DNA from: Maratus speciosus
Taxonomy: Eukaryota > Arthropoda > Arachnida > Araneae > Salticidae
Length of the DNA: 64,000 nucleotides
NCBI GenBank assembly: GCA_963932465.1
Contig: OZ010795.1
Coordinates: forward strand, 477,700,806 to 477,764,805
Direction: 5' to 3'
Below, piece after piece: positions 12,499 to 23,020 of the stretch. The position numbers and the translations under genes were made by a program. Within the stretch, counting starts at the first letter, position 1, and every line of letters begins with the position of its first letter. The notes below the pieces were generated by a model, which saw only the letters and a list, made by a program, of their open reading frames with translations, was not told where the DNA came from and ran no database searches.

Positions 12499-13275
12499 TA
12501 TTTAATCTAAAAATTTTCATAAACTTCTTGGCGGTAATCTATCCGAATTTTTTTGCGTTATCCTATACTATAAAATAAGTATAAATGGTAACCACCGAAA
12601 ATCATAATAATATTAGATTGTTATCGGATTTGCGCCAGTATGTAAAATGTAATCTCGTTCAGATATTTGAAAGTGGGTTAAAGTTCGAATACAAGATTTG
12701 AACTGGAAAAATATACATAAGATCGTTGAAGTAACATAACATAATTTTATTAAAAGAAATCATAAAAAAAAACAGTCTCAAATCCTGACAAAATAAAACA
12801 TATGTTATTTCAGCCAATCTGAAACTTAATAAATGTTAACTTAATCGTAATACTTGTACGATTTTTTTTCAAAGCGCAAATACTCATGAAATGAGATCTT
12901 CGAATACTTTAAGCACTTTGAATATGACCCCTCAAAGCCAAGCCGAACTCATTTGTTTTCAGAGCAGAAAAGTGGCATAAGTCATGCATTTTTAAAGTTT
13001 CATAATTCGCACAATTTTAGTGTTATATGAATGGGACTTTTTTTGTCTTACTTGTCAGTGTAATAGGAAAATTTTACTAAATATAACTTATAGGACCGGG
13101 GGACCGTATAAAAATTTAAATTTCGTAATTTTCTAAGAAATGTTTTTATTGACCCAAATCGCTTTTAAAATATTTCTTTACCTGATTTAAAACATTTTTG
13201 TAATTGGAACTATATGTCTATGACTAACGGTTTAGGAATTAGACATTGGACACTGTTGAGATCGGACAACCTGTA

Positions 13276-14616
13276 TAGTTACTGTCTACGAGTTACGAGT
13301 GAAGTAATTGAGCAGGTTGCACAAGATGGCGGCTCCTGTTTTAAAATCGGATCTACAGTTTCTGAATACCGTAGGGGCAAACTCCACACCAACAAAATTG
13401 AAAAGAAAATTTTGTCTTACTTAAGCACCTTATTCATGGAAACATTTTATCTCAAATATTATAAAAACTTTTATTTATATATGCTGGTGTCAGTTTGTTT
13501 CACCGGTTGTCACTATATGGTGGAATACAGAGCCTGACTACCGAAAAAGAAAACTTCCACCAGCAAAAATGCAAACCTGTATCTGCCGTTATTTATGACT
13601 GAAATTTTGCATTAATAAGGCCTTTAAACAGGGAGAGAAATTTTCTATATTGATTTATTGATGGAAGTTTCCGCCGGAGGCGATCAGAATTGCGAAAACG
13701 GTTACAGTTGAAGCTTCACTCTTTTAAGGATATGTCAGTTCCTCTTTATTAGTAGTTCCATGAGGGAAATACGGCTTATCTTTGTCAAATTCGCAATCTT
13801 TGAAGTGAATTTACATCTTTTGGATTCCTGTAACATTAACTAAAAGGCGTAAATTGAAATTTTATATGTTACATTATTTCTAAAAAATATGCTAAATATT
13901 CATCTTTCTGCATTCTGTGAGCTATCTACATTTTTAAAAGACAAGGCTGTTTTCTTTTCGTCATCTGGCGTGAGATTTCTACTAAACCAATATTAATAAC
14001 TATTTTTTTTTTTTTTTAATGAAAGCACTTTATTTTTAGATATGCCCGCACTCGCTATTTTTTAAAACAATCCAATTTTTATATGTTAATTTTAATATTA
14101 AAAGTCCTTTATGAACTGTCTTCACATTGATGGCCATCGGGTTACTTCCATTGCTGAAAAGCGAAGGGAAACAATAGATAATATGCATGTTTGTCAACAA
14201 ATTGACTTGTTGCGTCAAAACGCAACTTAATGCAGGCAGAAATTCGAACTAAATTGATTGAAATTATGCTAAAATGTACGTAATTTTTAGGTAGTTATAT
14301 ATTGTACTATATGTAGAAAATAATACATTATAAATTACTAACTCTGCGAGAATTGTTACTTTCTGCCTATACCAAGTTGCGAAGTATGTCTTTTGGGGGG
14401 TGTCCGTGACGTCACATGCACATTATCTATAGGAATTACCAAATCACTACGAATATCATTTTCGGACATTTTCATTTCATTTAAATTGAACTTATAAAAA
14501 ACCTTTTGAACAGAAAATGACGTCATGATTTAAAATAACACATTTTTACTCATAAAACTTTTACATTTGAATATTTTTTTCATTCCGCTGATGCTGAGAT
14601 TGAGACGTTCATCTCA
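13276..14616. other. Unannotated AT-rich DNA
   Basis: No recognised gene. A 107-residue frame at 13214-13537 begins inside the right TIR of the preceding element and has no recognisable domain. A T-run lies at about 14005-14019. Confidence 0.5.
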
Positions 14617-14981
14617 CAAGGGAACCATTTTTGGTGTTGCTCGCACTTAGCATTGAAACATGGTGCATTTTAAAGCCCTACATTACGAAGTTTGAGAATC
14701 GATAAATTTTTTCTATTAAAATAATATTTCTTGATTTTACAGCAGCATAACTTGAAAATGCAATCAGAAAATTCAATTCAGTCTGGAAAATGCAATTTTC
14801 CAGACCACTTATCGGAGTATTAACATTGAAGTTTTTTAAAGGAAAGCATTTAAAAATAAAAATTAGTTAATAATAAGTATAAAATATTGAAAAAAGTTTA
14901 AAAATTTCTTCAAGAACCCACAAATTTGATTTTGAAAAAATGCAACATTATATTCACATTTTTGGCGGGGAAACAGTTGAC

Positions 14982-15023
<42 letters not shown>

Positions 15024-15683
15024 TAGAGCTTTCCGTCAACTTTATCCAAATGTCATAGCTGTTTGATTTGTGTGAGGAGTGGTTTGGACTTCTGTAGAAT
15101 GTAATGTATGTTCTACCTAATTAGCCAAAGTAATTTTCCCAAATTGTGTAAAAATATTAATTTACTTACTTTTACCAAAGGATAATTTAATACTGCAACA
15201 TTCCATTTTAAACATTCGAAACTTTACTCCATTCGATTTCAAAAGAAAATAGTTTGCTTATATTGTATTTTACTAAAAAATAGTTTTCAATGATCTTGGA
15301 AGCTTGTATAGAATTAATTATATTTACTATTTATATATTTATCGTCCGCATAGAAAAAAAAGAAAAACCTAATGTTTGTTTCTTATGTTATCAATTATAT
15401 TAAAAAAAATCGCAGTCTGATTTAATTCTAATTTATACTGTACATTTACTTCCCGAATAAAGCGGGAGGGAAAATTATAGCGCCATATTTGGGGACTTAA
15501 CTCACTTTTGGCATGAAATAAACAAATAAAAATGTAATAATAAAAAATTAAAAGTATAAAAAAGTATATAAAATATGATTTTAACAGAGAAATTCTATCG
15601 ATTCTCTAACTTTTATGTACAGGGCTACAAAATGCACTAGGTCTCGTTGCTAGGTCCGAGCAACACCAAAAGTGATTCCCTTG
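14617..15683. mobile_element. MITE-like element, CAAGGGAA ends
   Basis: About 120-bp inverted ends (14617-14740 and 15562-15683) start CAAGGGAACCA and CAAGGGAATCA and share GGTGTTGCTCG and GAGAATCGATA. Possible 3-bp TCA duplication on both sides. About 1.07 kb, with no transposase. It contains a 36-T run. A 3-bp duplication hints at PIF/Harbinger or CACTA-type mobilisation, but this is uncertain. Confidence 0.75.
14984..15019. repeat. Poly-T run (36 T)
   Basis: An uninterrupted homopolymer inside the 14617-15683 element, consistent with replication slippage or a reverse-strand A tail. Confidence 0.95.
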
Positions 15684-17675
15684 TCAGTGGGCTTCAGTGG
15701 CTGAAAATGATATCATATTAAAAATGAAATGAGCGTTTTCTTTGATAAAACTAAATATTTTACTACGAATGAGTCTAAGGTATGCTGGATTTTTATATTC
15801 TGGAAAAGGTTTTCTGGATATTTCTGGATTTCGCCAGAACTCAGATTAGAACCTCAGGTCAAGAGTGTAAAAGTTTACATGCAAAATTGTAGCTGTCAAA
15901 CGTGACTTCAAGTTTGGCACTATATTTATTTATAACGTATTGCACGTTAAAATATTTTTAATAATGAACATTAATATGATTTAAATAGTGAAAATGAATA
16001 CGAAAAGTATGCGTAAACTTTGCGATCCTGAAAAAGATATTTTTAGATTTTTGGAAAAAAAAATTAATTGTGTCATAGTGGCTCAATTTTTGTTTATTTT
16101 ACATTACGTAATTCGAAAGATCAAAATCTCAATTAATAAATTCGTTATTCCATTGTCTTAATTGCATGTTGCTGATTAAGAGGAATAAAGTTTAACTTTT
16201 CAATAATTTGAAAAGTTGAAATTAAACTTTAGTTAAAAGTAATATTTGTTTTAAGAGGTAGGCTAGCCAATATAATATTGATTAATTAATGCAATTATTT
16301 TCGTTAATTTTTTATAATTTCAGTCAATCAGTTCTTTTAAATAATTTCAAGAGACGAATCCGATAGGTTTTGATTCGTCTAAATTATAACGGAAAGACAT
16401 GCTGATTATTAGTGATGAGCGTAAAGAAAAGAAAATAATCATTCATTCAATGAAGAAATAATTAATCTATGAAAATTGTACTTCCTGTGGCATAAGCGAC
16501 AGAAAATACAATTATCTTTTTTTTTTTTTTTTTTTTAATTAAAATGAAGGAAATCGCTCGAATAATTCTCGAGAAAAATGCTCGCCTACTTTGAAAAACT
16601 TTGCTTCGATAAAAACAATTTAAATTTTTTTTTTAACATGGTTACGTTCAGCGAGCAAAAAAATATTGTAAGAAACTGAAATATCACAAAACCGCTTTAA
16701 GGAAACAATCAACAATATTGATAAATGAAAAAAAAAAATAATGCAAGACTAGAAAACAGAAATTCTGCATTTTCAGAATTTAGTGTCGTCCTCGATGAAA
16801 AGATATATATATATATATATATATATTGCAATGTTGCAAAGCATAATTCAGTGTGAAGACATAAAACACACGCTTATATTTTACATAAAAGGACGTCATT
16901 CGCAACCGCCGAAGAATTCCATATTTACGATCCATTCTTAAACAACCCCTACAGTAAAGTATGCATATGACGTCACTATCACGGAATAGTATACAAATCC
17001 AGAAAAAAACCGATGTCGTCATTCAAGAAACTCGACAAAAAAAAGGGATATGATGATTCATATGTTTGTAATATGGATATATAAAATTAAATACACTTTA
17101 TAATAGCTGCATGTTTTATCAGAAATCAGAAATATATATTCTTTTTCAAAATAGCACGTATTTAAGTTACAATTTGTTTCAGGTGATATGGGAAAATGGT
17201 AAACAAAACATATATTAACCTGCTATTTAAAAACTATTTTTCCTTTACTTTCTACAGAAATGGCGTACTTCAGTTGCCAAAATTAAAAAAAAAAATTCGT
17301 TAGAAACTACAAAAAAATAAATAAATAAATAAATAAATAAAAATAAAAAAAATAAATAAATAAATAAAATAAAATAAAAAAAAACAATAATAATAATATC
17401 TCAAAAATAAATTGAGATGCAGTTCTCAAACAAATATCTTTTAAAAGTACTTTTTTCCGTATACGACGGTATAAAATTTAAAAATGTGCGATGCTTAGAA
17501 GTTTAAAAAATTGCAATAGAGATTTTCCCGTACAATGATACATTTGCTTTGTTTCACGCTTGGCTTATTTAACGGAACGTTATTTTTTAGAGAGGAAATT
17601 TTAATTGCTGGCCGAATGAAATAGCATATCGGGGGGATAATAAGAAAAGCTGAAAAACAACTCACCCAAACAAGT
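15684..17675. other. AT-rich DNA with simple repeats
   Basis: Simple repeats: poly-T near 16519-16537, (TA)n at 16802-16826, and an AAAT/AAAAT tract at about 17306-17385. No recognised gene. A TGTACAGGGCTACAAAA phrase at about 15616 resembles the periodic family core but belongs to the right TIR just before this stretch. Confidence 0.6.
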
Positions 17676-17878
17676 ACTCTGTAAAAAATATTGGTGTTCA
17701 AAAATGGTGGCAACTCATTTGCCACCAAAAGTGGTGTAAGGGAAATCCACCTGTAAATTGGTGTAATGAAACAGCACAAAAATAATTTATTTCAAGCAAT
17801 TATGAATGTCCATTATTAACATATGTAGGACAATTGCACCATGAAATATATTAAATAAGTTAAAATGTATATGTTAAA

Positions 17879-18736
17879 TCACATAAACTTGCTCAATAGC
17901 ACACATAAACAAGAACTTTTATATGAACTTATACGATGAATGATAAAGCATAATATCGACGTTTCGAACTGCTTCTGCAGTCGTCTTCAGGATTAATATG
18001 ATTTTGAAATATTTAAAAGTCTAGAGTCGAAAGCTCCCTGTCGATTCTTAATTAATTATATGAGTGGAAAACTAGAGTGAGTACATCAGAATATTTAAAA
18101 ATGAAATGAGTTGAGATGAATCGAAAGTTCACTTGAACACCATGGAATCTTGAAGTATGATTTGGATGATTAAATGATTTGAATATTAGTATGATTTAGA
18201 TAACAAAGGCTGCTATATTAATTCTGAGATGGTGAAAGTCATTGTTCCAGGCAATAACCCATTTAGAAGCATGATCAGAGAGTCAGTCATAATCATTGTA
18301 CGTGAGCATAATTCTTGTAAGGATAATTTACATCGTAATATACCAAAAATCTAGCTTAATTTTATAAAAAGTCTTAATTCTGCACCTGTTTGCAAATTTT
18401 CTCTCTTTTACCATGACCTTTTTTGAATGTAATCCGTTTCCCTTTATAGCTGGTAACACTCCATAGTCTTCAAGCGAACTTTCAATTGATTTCAACTTAT
18501 TTCGCTTTAAAATTTTCTGATGTACTCACTACAGATTTCCATTCATATAATTGATCAAGACTAAACAGGAAGGTTTCGTCTCTAGACTTTTAAGCATTTC
18601 GACATCCTATTTATCCTGAAGACGACTGCAGAAGCAGTTCGAAACGTCAATATTATGCGTTATCATTAATTGTATTTGTACAAGTTCATACAAAAGTTCT
18701 TGTTTATGTGTAGCATTGAGCAAGTTAATGTGTTTG
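17879..18736. repeat. Large palindrome with ~270-bp arms
   Basis: Arms 17879-18150 and about 18455-18736 are inverted copies at roughly 85% identity. Each arm holds the motif GACGACTGCAGAAGCAG followed by TTCGAAACGTC (reverse on the left, forward at 18618-18649). The forward form begins CTGAAGA and runs through a short stem to GAAAC, the order of a hammerhead ribozyme core. Inverted terminal repeats with hammerhead-like motifs are known from Penelope-like retroelements, but no reverse transcriptase is present here. Confidence 0.8.
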
Positions 18737-18924
18737 TAAATGGTGGATCATTCGAGACGACAGCCATGCCGCTATAGGTCTCAAAGCCACTCCCAATCCT
18801 TTTAAACTTCAAACATGTGTTTTTAACGTAGACATCTTATTAACCATTTGGAAAAAATGGTTATTGTTCTCTGTCAGGGTAGGAAATCAAAAACATATCT
18901 GAAGTGTTTTATTGGTTGAATCCG

Positions 18925-19095
18925 CATTTTATTCGTTTTCTGATTGGTCTATACAGTAATCTGTATTTTCCCTTTGCGTCTTTGACGCCTGAAACGAAGC
19001 GAGTCACCAGTAACAGCCAATCAAATGCTTAGAAATCAGACGATGGAAAATTCTTTTCCCGAACAGCCAATGAAATGCTTGGATAAAACGTAAGT
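18925..19095. promoter_or_regulatory. Cluster of four CCAAT boxes
   Basis: ATTGG occurs near 18930 and 18960 and CAGCCAAT near 19033 and 19083, within about 160 bp. The last two sit in a repeated phrase CAGCCAATSAAATGCTT. CCAAT clusters can mark NF-Y-driven promoters. No TATA box or downstream gene supports this, so promoter activity is only a possibility. Confidence 0.25.
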
Positions 19096-19869
19096 TTCAG
19101 GAAATCTGACGAGTCGCAGGCGATTTTTTGTCACTTGCAATTTTTACGTGTAATAACACTATTAATGTTTAATTCATAGCGTAAGTAATGTGTGATCAAC
19201 TGCGTGCGATTTTTTATGCCTTAAATTTTAGTCTTCGAAAAAATCATTTTCCTTATGATCATTGTAATTAATGAAATTGCTTATTTATATTATTATTATA
19301 AATTTCTACCTGTTGATTTAATTCCAGTGAAATCCTTCATCATCTACTAGCTTAATTTCGTAAGAAAAAAAAGGCATACATAGATTTATTCATCTCGCTT
19401 TGTTCCAAAACAAATTTAAAATAGGAAAACATATTAGGATGTATGGGTACATGGATTAAGAAATTATTGCTTGAAGTTGCTTGAATTATTTGTTTAAAAA
19501 TTTCTTGTTTAGAATAAAATTCTTCCTTTAAATGGAATGATTGAGAAATCAGTTCAAATTTCTGTTTTCCTAACTTAATTTTTAAACAAAGCGAATGTAA
19601 TGAATCTATGTATGACTTACTATGTATGGATACATATTTTCTTTCTCAATTAAACAAGAGGATGATAAAAGATTTTTGTTTGAATTTTAAATTGACAGCT
19701 AGACATTGATAACTTCATGAAAGATTGCAAAAATTTGCAGGAAGTTTTTCGTTACACCACTTTTCGGGGCAAATTAGTTGCCACCATTTTGTTGTCGAAC
19801 ACAAATATATTTTAAACTGTAGAACATCCCTTTAACATTTAAAAAACACAAAAACATTTTCCTCCATTT

Positions 19870-20060
19870 CTAAAAAGTCAAACAAAAAGGAAATAAACAA
19901 CCGGTATGCATTATGCATTATTTTAACTGCTCGGGAGTAGCATTGAACAATGTTTGAAGTGACAAATGTATGTTTCATTAAATGAATGTGGAAGGAAATT
20001 GCCATGATTTGCGTTCATTCTGAATAGCTTCAATAAAAAGAAGTTTTATTTACTTGAAGA
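19870..20060. repeat. Copy of a repeat shared with 33410-33600
   Basis: Shares phrases GGTATGCATTATGCATT, GGAGTAGCATTGAACAA, GACAAATGTATGTTTC and TGAAGGAA-type text with 33410-33600, and weaker ones with the 500-bp array units at 40-46 kb (CAGACGTATGTTCC). It is thus a diverged piece of the same large family. Confidence 0.6.
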
Positions 20061-20559
20061 TTGAGGCATTAGCAAATTAGCGAACTGGATCTTTTGAAAA
20101 GTTGTTATTTTCATTTAAGTCGCATAATATTTTCTTAGTTGAAACTCGTTTAAATATGGATAAAAGTAAAAAATACACTAACATTTTATTTTATTTCATT
20201 TTTCAAAATCTTTTGCCAAGAGTGTTTATCTTTTGATTAGTTTCGGTGTATTTAATCAGCAAATGAAATGGTGATGGCAAATGAAATGGAAAGCTCTTTA
20301 TGCTTAACTTATATTTCCCTTTTCACTTCATCCTATTTGATTGACTTTTATCTAGTATTTAAGACAGCAACATCTTTTTTTCTTTCAATTTCTCAACTGT
20401 CAAATAAAAAAAGTAGTAATTTTACCAACAAAAACTAAATCAAGATTAGAGATAAACCGAGTTTAACAATTTTATCTGGCCGCTTGAGACGAGTTTTTAA
20501 TTTCATTTTTCTGCAAGAGCTAGTTTATCTGAATCGTGTTAATACAATAATTTTTTCTT

Positions 20560-21060
20560 TAACCTCTATTTTTTAAAAATGCTGTAACAGTAAATCCTAT
20601 CAAAAACTTGTCAATAAAAACGTTGTATGTAATATTAAAAAGATTTATAATAAATTTAAGTGGATTTGATATCTTATGAATTAAAGAAGTTATTTATTTT
20701 CTCTTTTTAACCCCCATCCCTTTTTTGTTGTTTTTAATTTATTTTTGCTGCAATAGTGTGTTTTATCAAAAACTTGTCAATATAAAAGTTGTAGATAAAA
20801 TTAAAAATATTCATAATAAATTTTTGTGTATTTGATATCTTGTGAATAGACAAAGTTATGATATTTTTCCCTTAAAAACCTATTTTTTACGACTCTTGAG
20901 CCCATTTTTAATTATATCAAAAATATGTTATACATAAAATGGTGGCAATTTTCCTAGAAGTAATAATAAATCTAAACTGGCTTGATGTGTATTATAATTA
21001 AGAAGTTATGGGTTTTTTCTGTTTTCACAAAAGCTCTCCCTATTCCCACCCCTTTGTCCG
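20560..21060. repeat. Diverged ~180-bp tandem repeats
   Basis: About three units share CAAAAACTTGTCAATA, a TAATAAATTT phrase, a TTTGATATCTT phrase and AAGTTATG-like endings. No coding content. The AATCTAAACTGGCTT region is the most diverged unit. The 20061-20560 interval shows nothing recognised. Confidence 0.65.
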
Positions 21061-21196
21061 ATTTTGCGAATTAACGAACTTGACCTATATTTTCTGCCGC
21101 TTGATTTTACGTATCAGTTTGGAAAAGATTTGTGCTGAATTATAGAAGTTATCGCTTACATAAAAATTGATATACATAATATATATATATATATAT

Positions 21197-21805
21197 AGGG
21201 TGTATCTGAAACAGTGGGAAAACTTAGCGGGGTGATAGAACGCAGTTATATGAGCAAATTTCGTCATAAAATGTAAGATCAGAACGCAAGCGGTGAGAAG
21301 TTAAAAGGTACTTTTCCACTGTCCAATGGCGATGGATTGGTCAAGGTGGTCCCCTAATTTGGCCACTAAGATCGCCGATCTCTCGTGTTTGGACTTTTTC
21401 ATGTGGGGACATATGCAAATCTTAACCTACGAGTGTCCCATTGAAACCGATATGGATCTTGCCTCCAGGATTGCTGTTGTTGCCGGCGATATTCGGGAAA
21501 TGCCTGGTGTCTTCGCAAATGTGCATCAGTCTCTATCCCGCAAGTGTGAAGCGTGCCTTACAGCTGGTAGAAGATCGTCTGAGCAATTTCTTTGAGCATG
21601 TACATATATTACATTCCTGCTAATAATATATTTTCTGAAGTATCTCCTCTCATTCTTGTATTAATTCTTTAACTGCGACGGTAGAAAACTACCTATTAAC
21701 TTCTCAATGCTTGCGTTCCGACCATACATTCTATGACGAAATTTGCTCGTACAACTGCGTTCTATAACCCCGTAAAGTTTTGCCCCTTTCTCAGATATAC
21801 CTTTT
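21197..21805. mobile_element. Internally deleted DNA transposon
   Basis: Inverted ends of about 115 bp: 21197-21310 (AGGGTGTATCTGAAA) and about 21690-21805. They share ATAGAACGCAGTT, GAGCAAATTTCGTCATA and GAACGCAAGC. Between them only the C-terminal part of a transposase remains, so most of the element has been deleted. Confidence 0.8.
21326..21595 (+). pseudogene. C-terminal fragment of mariner-related transposase
   Basis: The 89-residue frame begins with a WSRWSPNLA / LDFFMWGHM block. That is the region around the last catalytic position of the arthropod mariner-related transposases, which usually reads PPRSPDLTPLDFFLWG, so the final acidic residue region is changed. It then continues IETDMDLASRIAVVAGDI, GVFANV and CEACLTAGRRSSEQFL, the usual C terminus. 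The N-terminal DNA-binding part and the first two aspartates are absent. It lies between the TIRs of the 21197-21805 deletion derivative and ends at its natural stop (TGA at 21593). Confidence 0.8.
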
Positions 21806-21822
21806 ATATATATATGTGTGTA

Positions 21823-23020
21823 CAGGGTGGTCATAAAAAACTTTGCCAACATGTGGACCTCTAGCGGCCAATCTGCCTGACCGATCAAGATGAAATTTCA
21901 GATATTGTTATTCAAAGGTATGAGCTCGAGATTCTGTGAACGGCAACAAAGTGGCGCGTACGGTTACGGTTATAGGTACAGAAACTCGAAATTTTCGAAT
22001 GGCAACGGCCAATTTTTCCCGTCGCAAAAGGCTCAGCGCAAGCGAAAACTCTAAAGAGCGTTGGAACGGTGCATGTATCACAAGAAGCGGGCGCATTATG
22101 CACGCACAAAAAGTGGCTCTACGAACGGCCTAAAAAAACATGATCGGATTGTACGGTGGAAGTTCGACTTAGGCAAGACACCAATCACAGAACGCCATTT
22201 GGCAGATACTCAACGTAGAAAACTGATAAAAAGCGGAGTGGGATTGTTGGATCTTCAGTCGGGAGCTCACACATGCCGATGAAATGACTCTGCCAGCAAA
22301 AGTTCGTGGTGAATGGGTAAAACTCTATTATCAAAATGGGAGGAATGCCGCGGAAGTCTTGCGTGTTTACCATCAAAACTATAACCAAATACGTGACCCA
22401 TGTACCCCGCAAGCAATTGCGCGATTTAGTAAAGGAATTCGAAGAAACTGGATGCACAGTGATAGACCGCGATTTGGAATACCAACTGTTCCTGAGGACA
22501 CTGTTCTGGAAGTGCATCACATAGTAACTTCAGGACGCATGCAAACTGCAACATGTGCAGCTCATGTATTAGATATACCGAAAACCACGGTTCTAAAGCC
22601 TACTGTAATTCGTTTGTAACTTTCGATACCGGTACCAACGCGTCCAGATGTTAGACACGAGAGACTATCAATAAAGTACGGACATTGCAAATGAATTTCT
22701 TATCCTATATAAAGCAATAACGACTGGCCTCTTCGCATATTATGGATGGACGATGCATATTTCACCTTAACTGGGAACAGCAATACCAAAAATTGAGTGC
22801 ACTGGGCAGAAATGAATCCGCACGCGGCTGTGGCACCATTATCTTTATATGACACCATTGTTACTGTGCGGTGCAGCATTGCAGGCACAATTGTTTTCGA
22901 CCCTTACTCCTTTGAAGAAGCGACAGCAACGAATTTTATAACGTGCTCTGTGACATGTTCTCGCTATATAGCTATGCTGCAAAATTACGTTAAACCGGAA
23001 TAGCTGCAGCGAAATGCACT
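21823..23020 (+). mobile_element. Mariner-related transposon, 3' truncated
   Basis: Begins ACAGGGTGGTCATAAAA at about 21823 and runs through an N-terminal DNA-binding region and the first catalytic block. No matching inverted end was found near 23020, and the second and third catalytic residues are missing, so the right part is lost. Only 18 bp separate it from the previous element, and both ends there are ACAGGGTG-like. Confidence 0.75.
22284..22990 (+). pseudogene. Mariner-related transposase fragment (DUF4817-type N terminus)
   Basis: Starting at the ATG at 22284, the frame reads KVRGEWVKLYYQNGRNAAE. This matches the helix-turn-helix region seen at the N terminus of arthropod transposases annotated with DUF4817. 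A frame slip near 22415-22430 moves the homologous reading (LRDLVKEFEETGCTV) to the frame starting at 22336. A second slip near 22490 returns it (TSGRMQTATCAAHVL). From about 22739 a further frame gives ILWMDDAYF (first catalytic aspartate), WAEMNPHAAV and FEEATATNFITCSVTCSRY. The sequence ends before the second aspartate. Multiple frameshifts and truncation make it dead. Confidence 0.8.

Larger units (their letters stand above)
9942..13275. mobile_element. DNA transposon-like element with ~242-bp TIRs, split by a Tc1
   Basis: The left end (9942-10183) and the right end (13033-13275) are long inverted repeats, over 90% alike by eye, starting TACAGGGTGTCCGG. TA borders each side (9940-9941, 13276-13277). 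A Tc1-like transposon at 11086-12498 is nested inside; without it the element is about 1.9 kb. The interior has repeated ~120-bp phrases: about 10540-10660 in one orientation, about 10820-10920 and 10980-11060 in the other. No transposase of its own is visible, so it is non-autonomous or decayed. ACAGGGTGT-type ends are common on mariner-related elements. Confidence 0.85.
17676..19822. mobile_element. Inverted-repeat element with a palindrome nested inside
   Basis: Ends of about 65-70 bp are inverted: 17676-17742 and 19749-19822, sharing AATGGTGGCAACT, ATTTGCC and AAAAGTGGTGTAA. The left border reads CTCTGTAAAAAATATT, close to the CACTGTAAAA ends of 5937-7128 and 49477-50820. No transposase was seen. 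It contains the long palindrome 17879-18736 and a stretch with four CCAAT boxes (about 18925-19095). Confidence 0.65.

Noticed and set aside
13214..13537. 107-residue open frame on the + strand
   Set aside because: Begins inside the right TIR of the 9942-13275 element and shows no domain.
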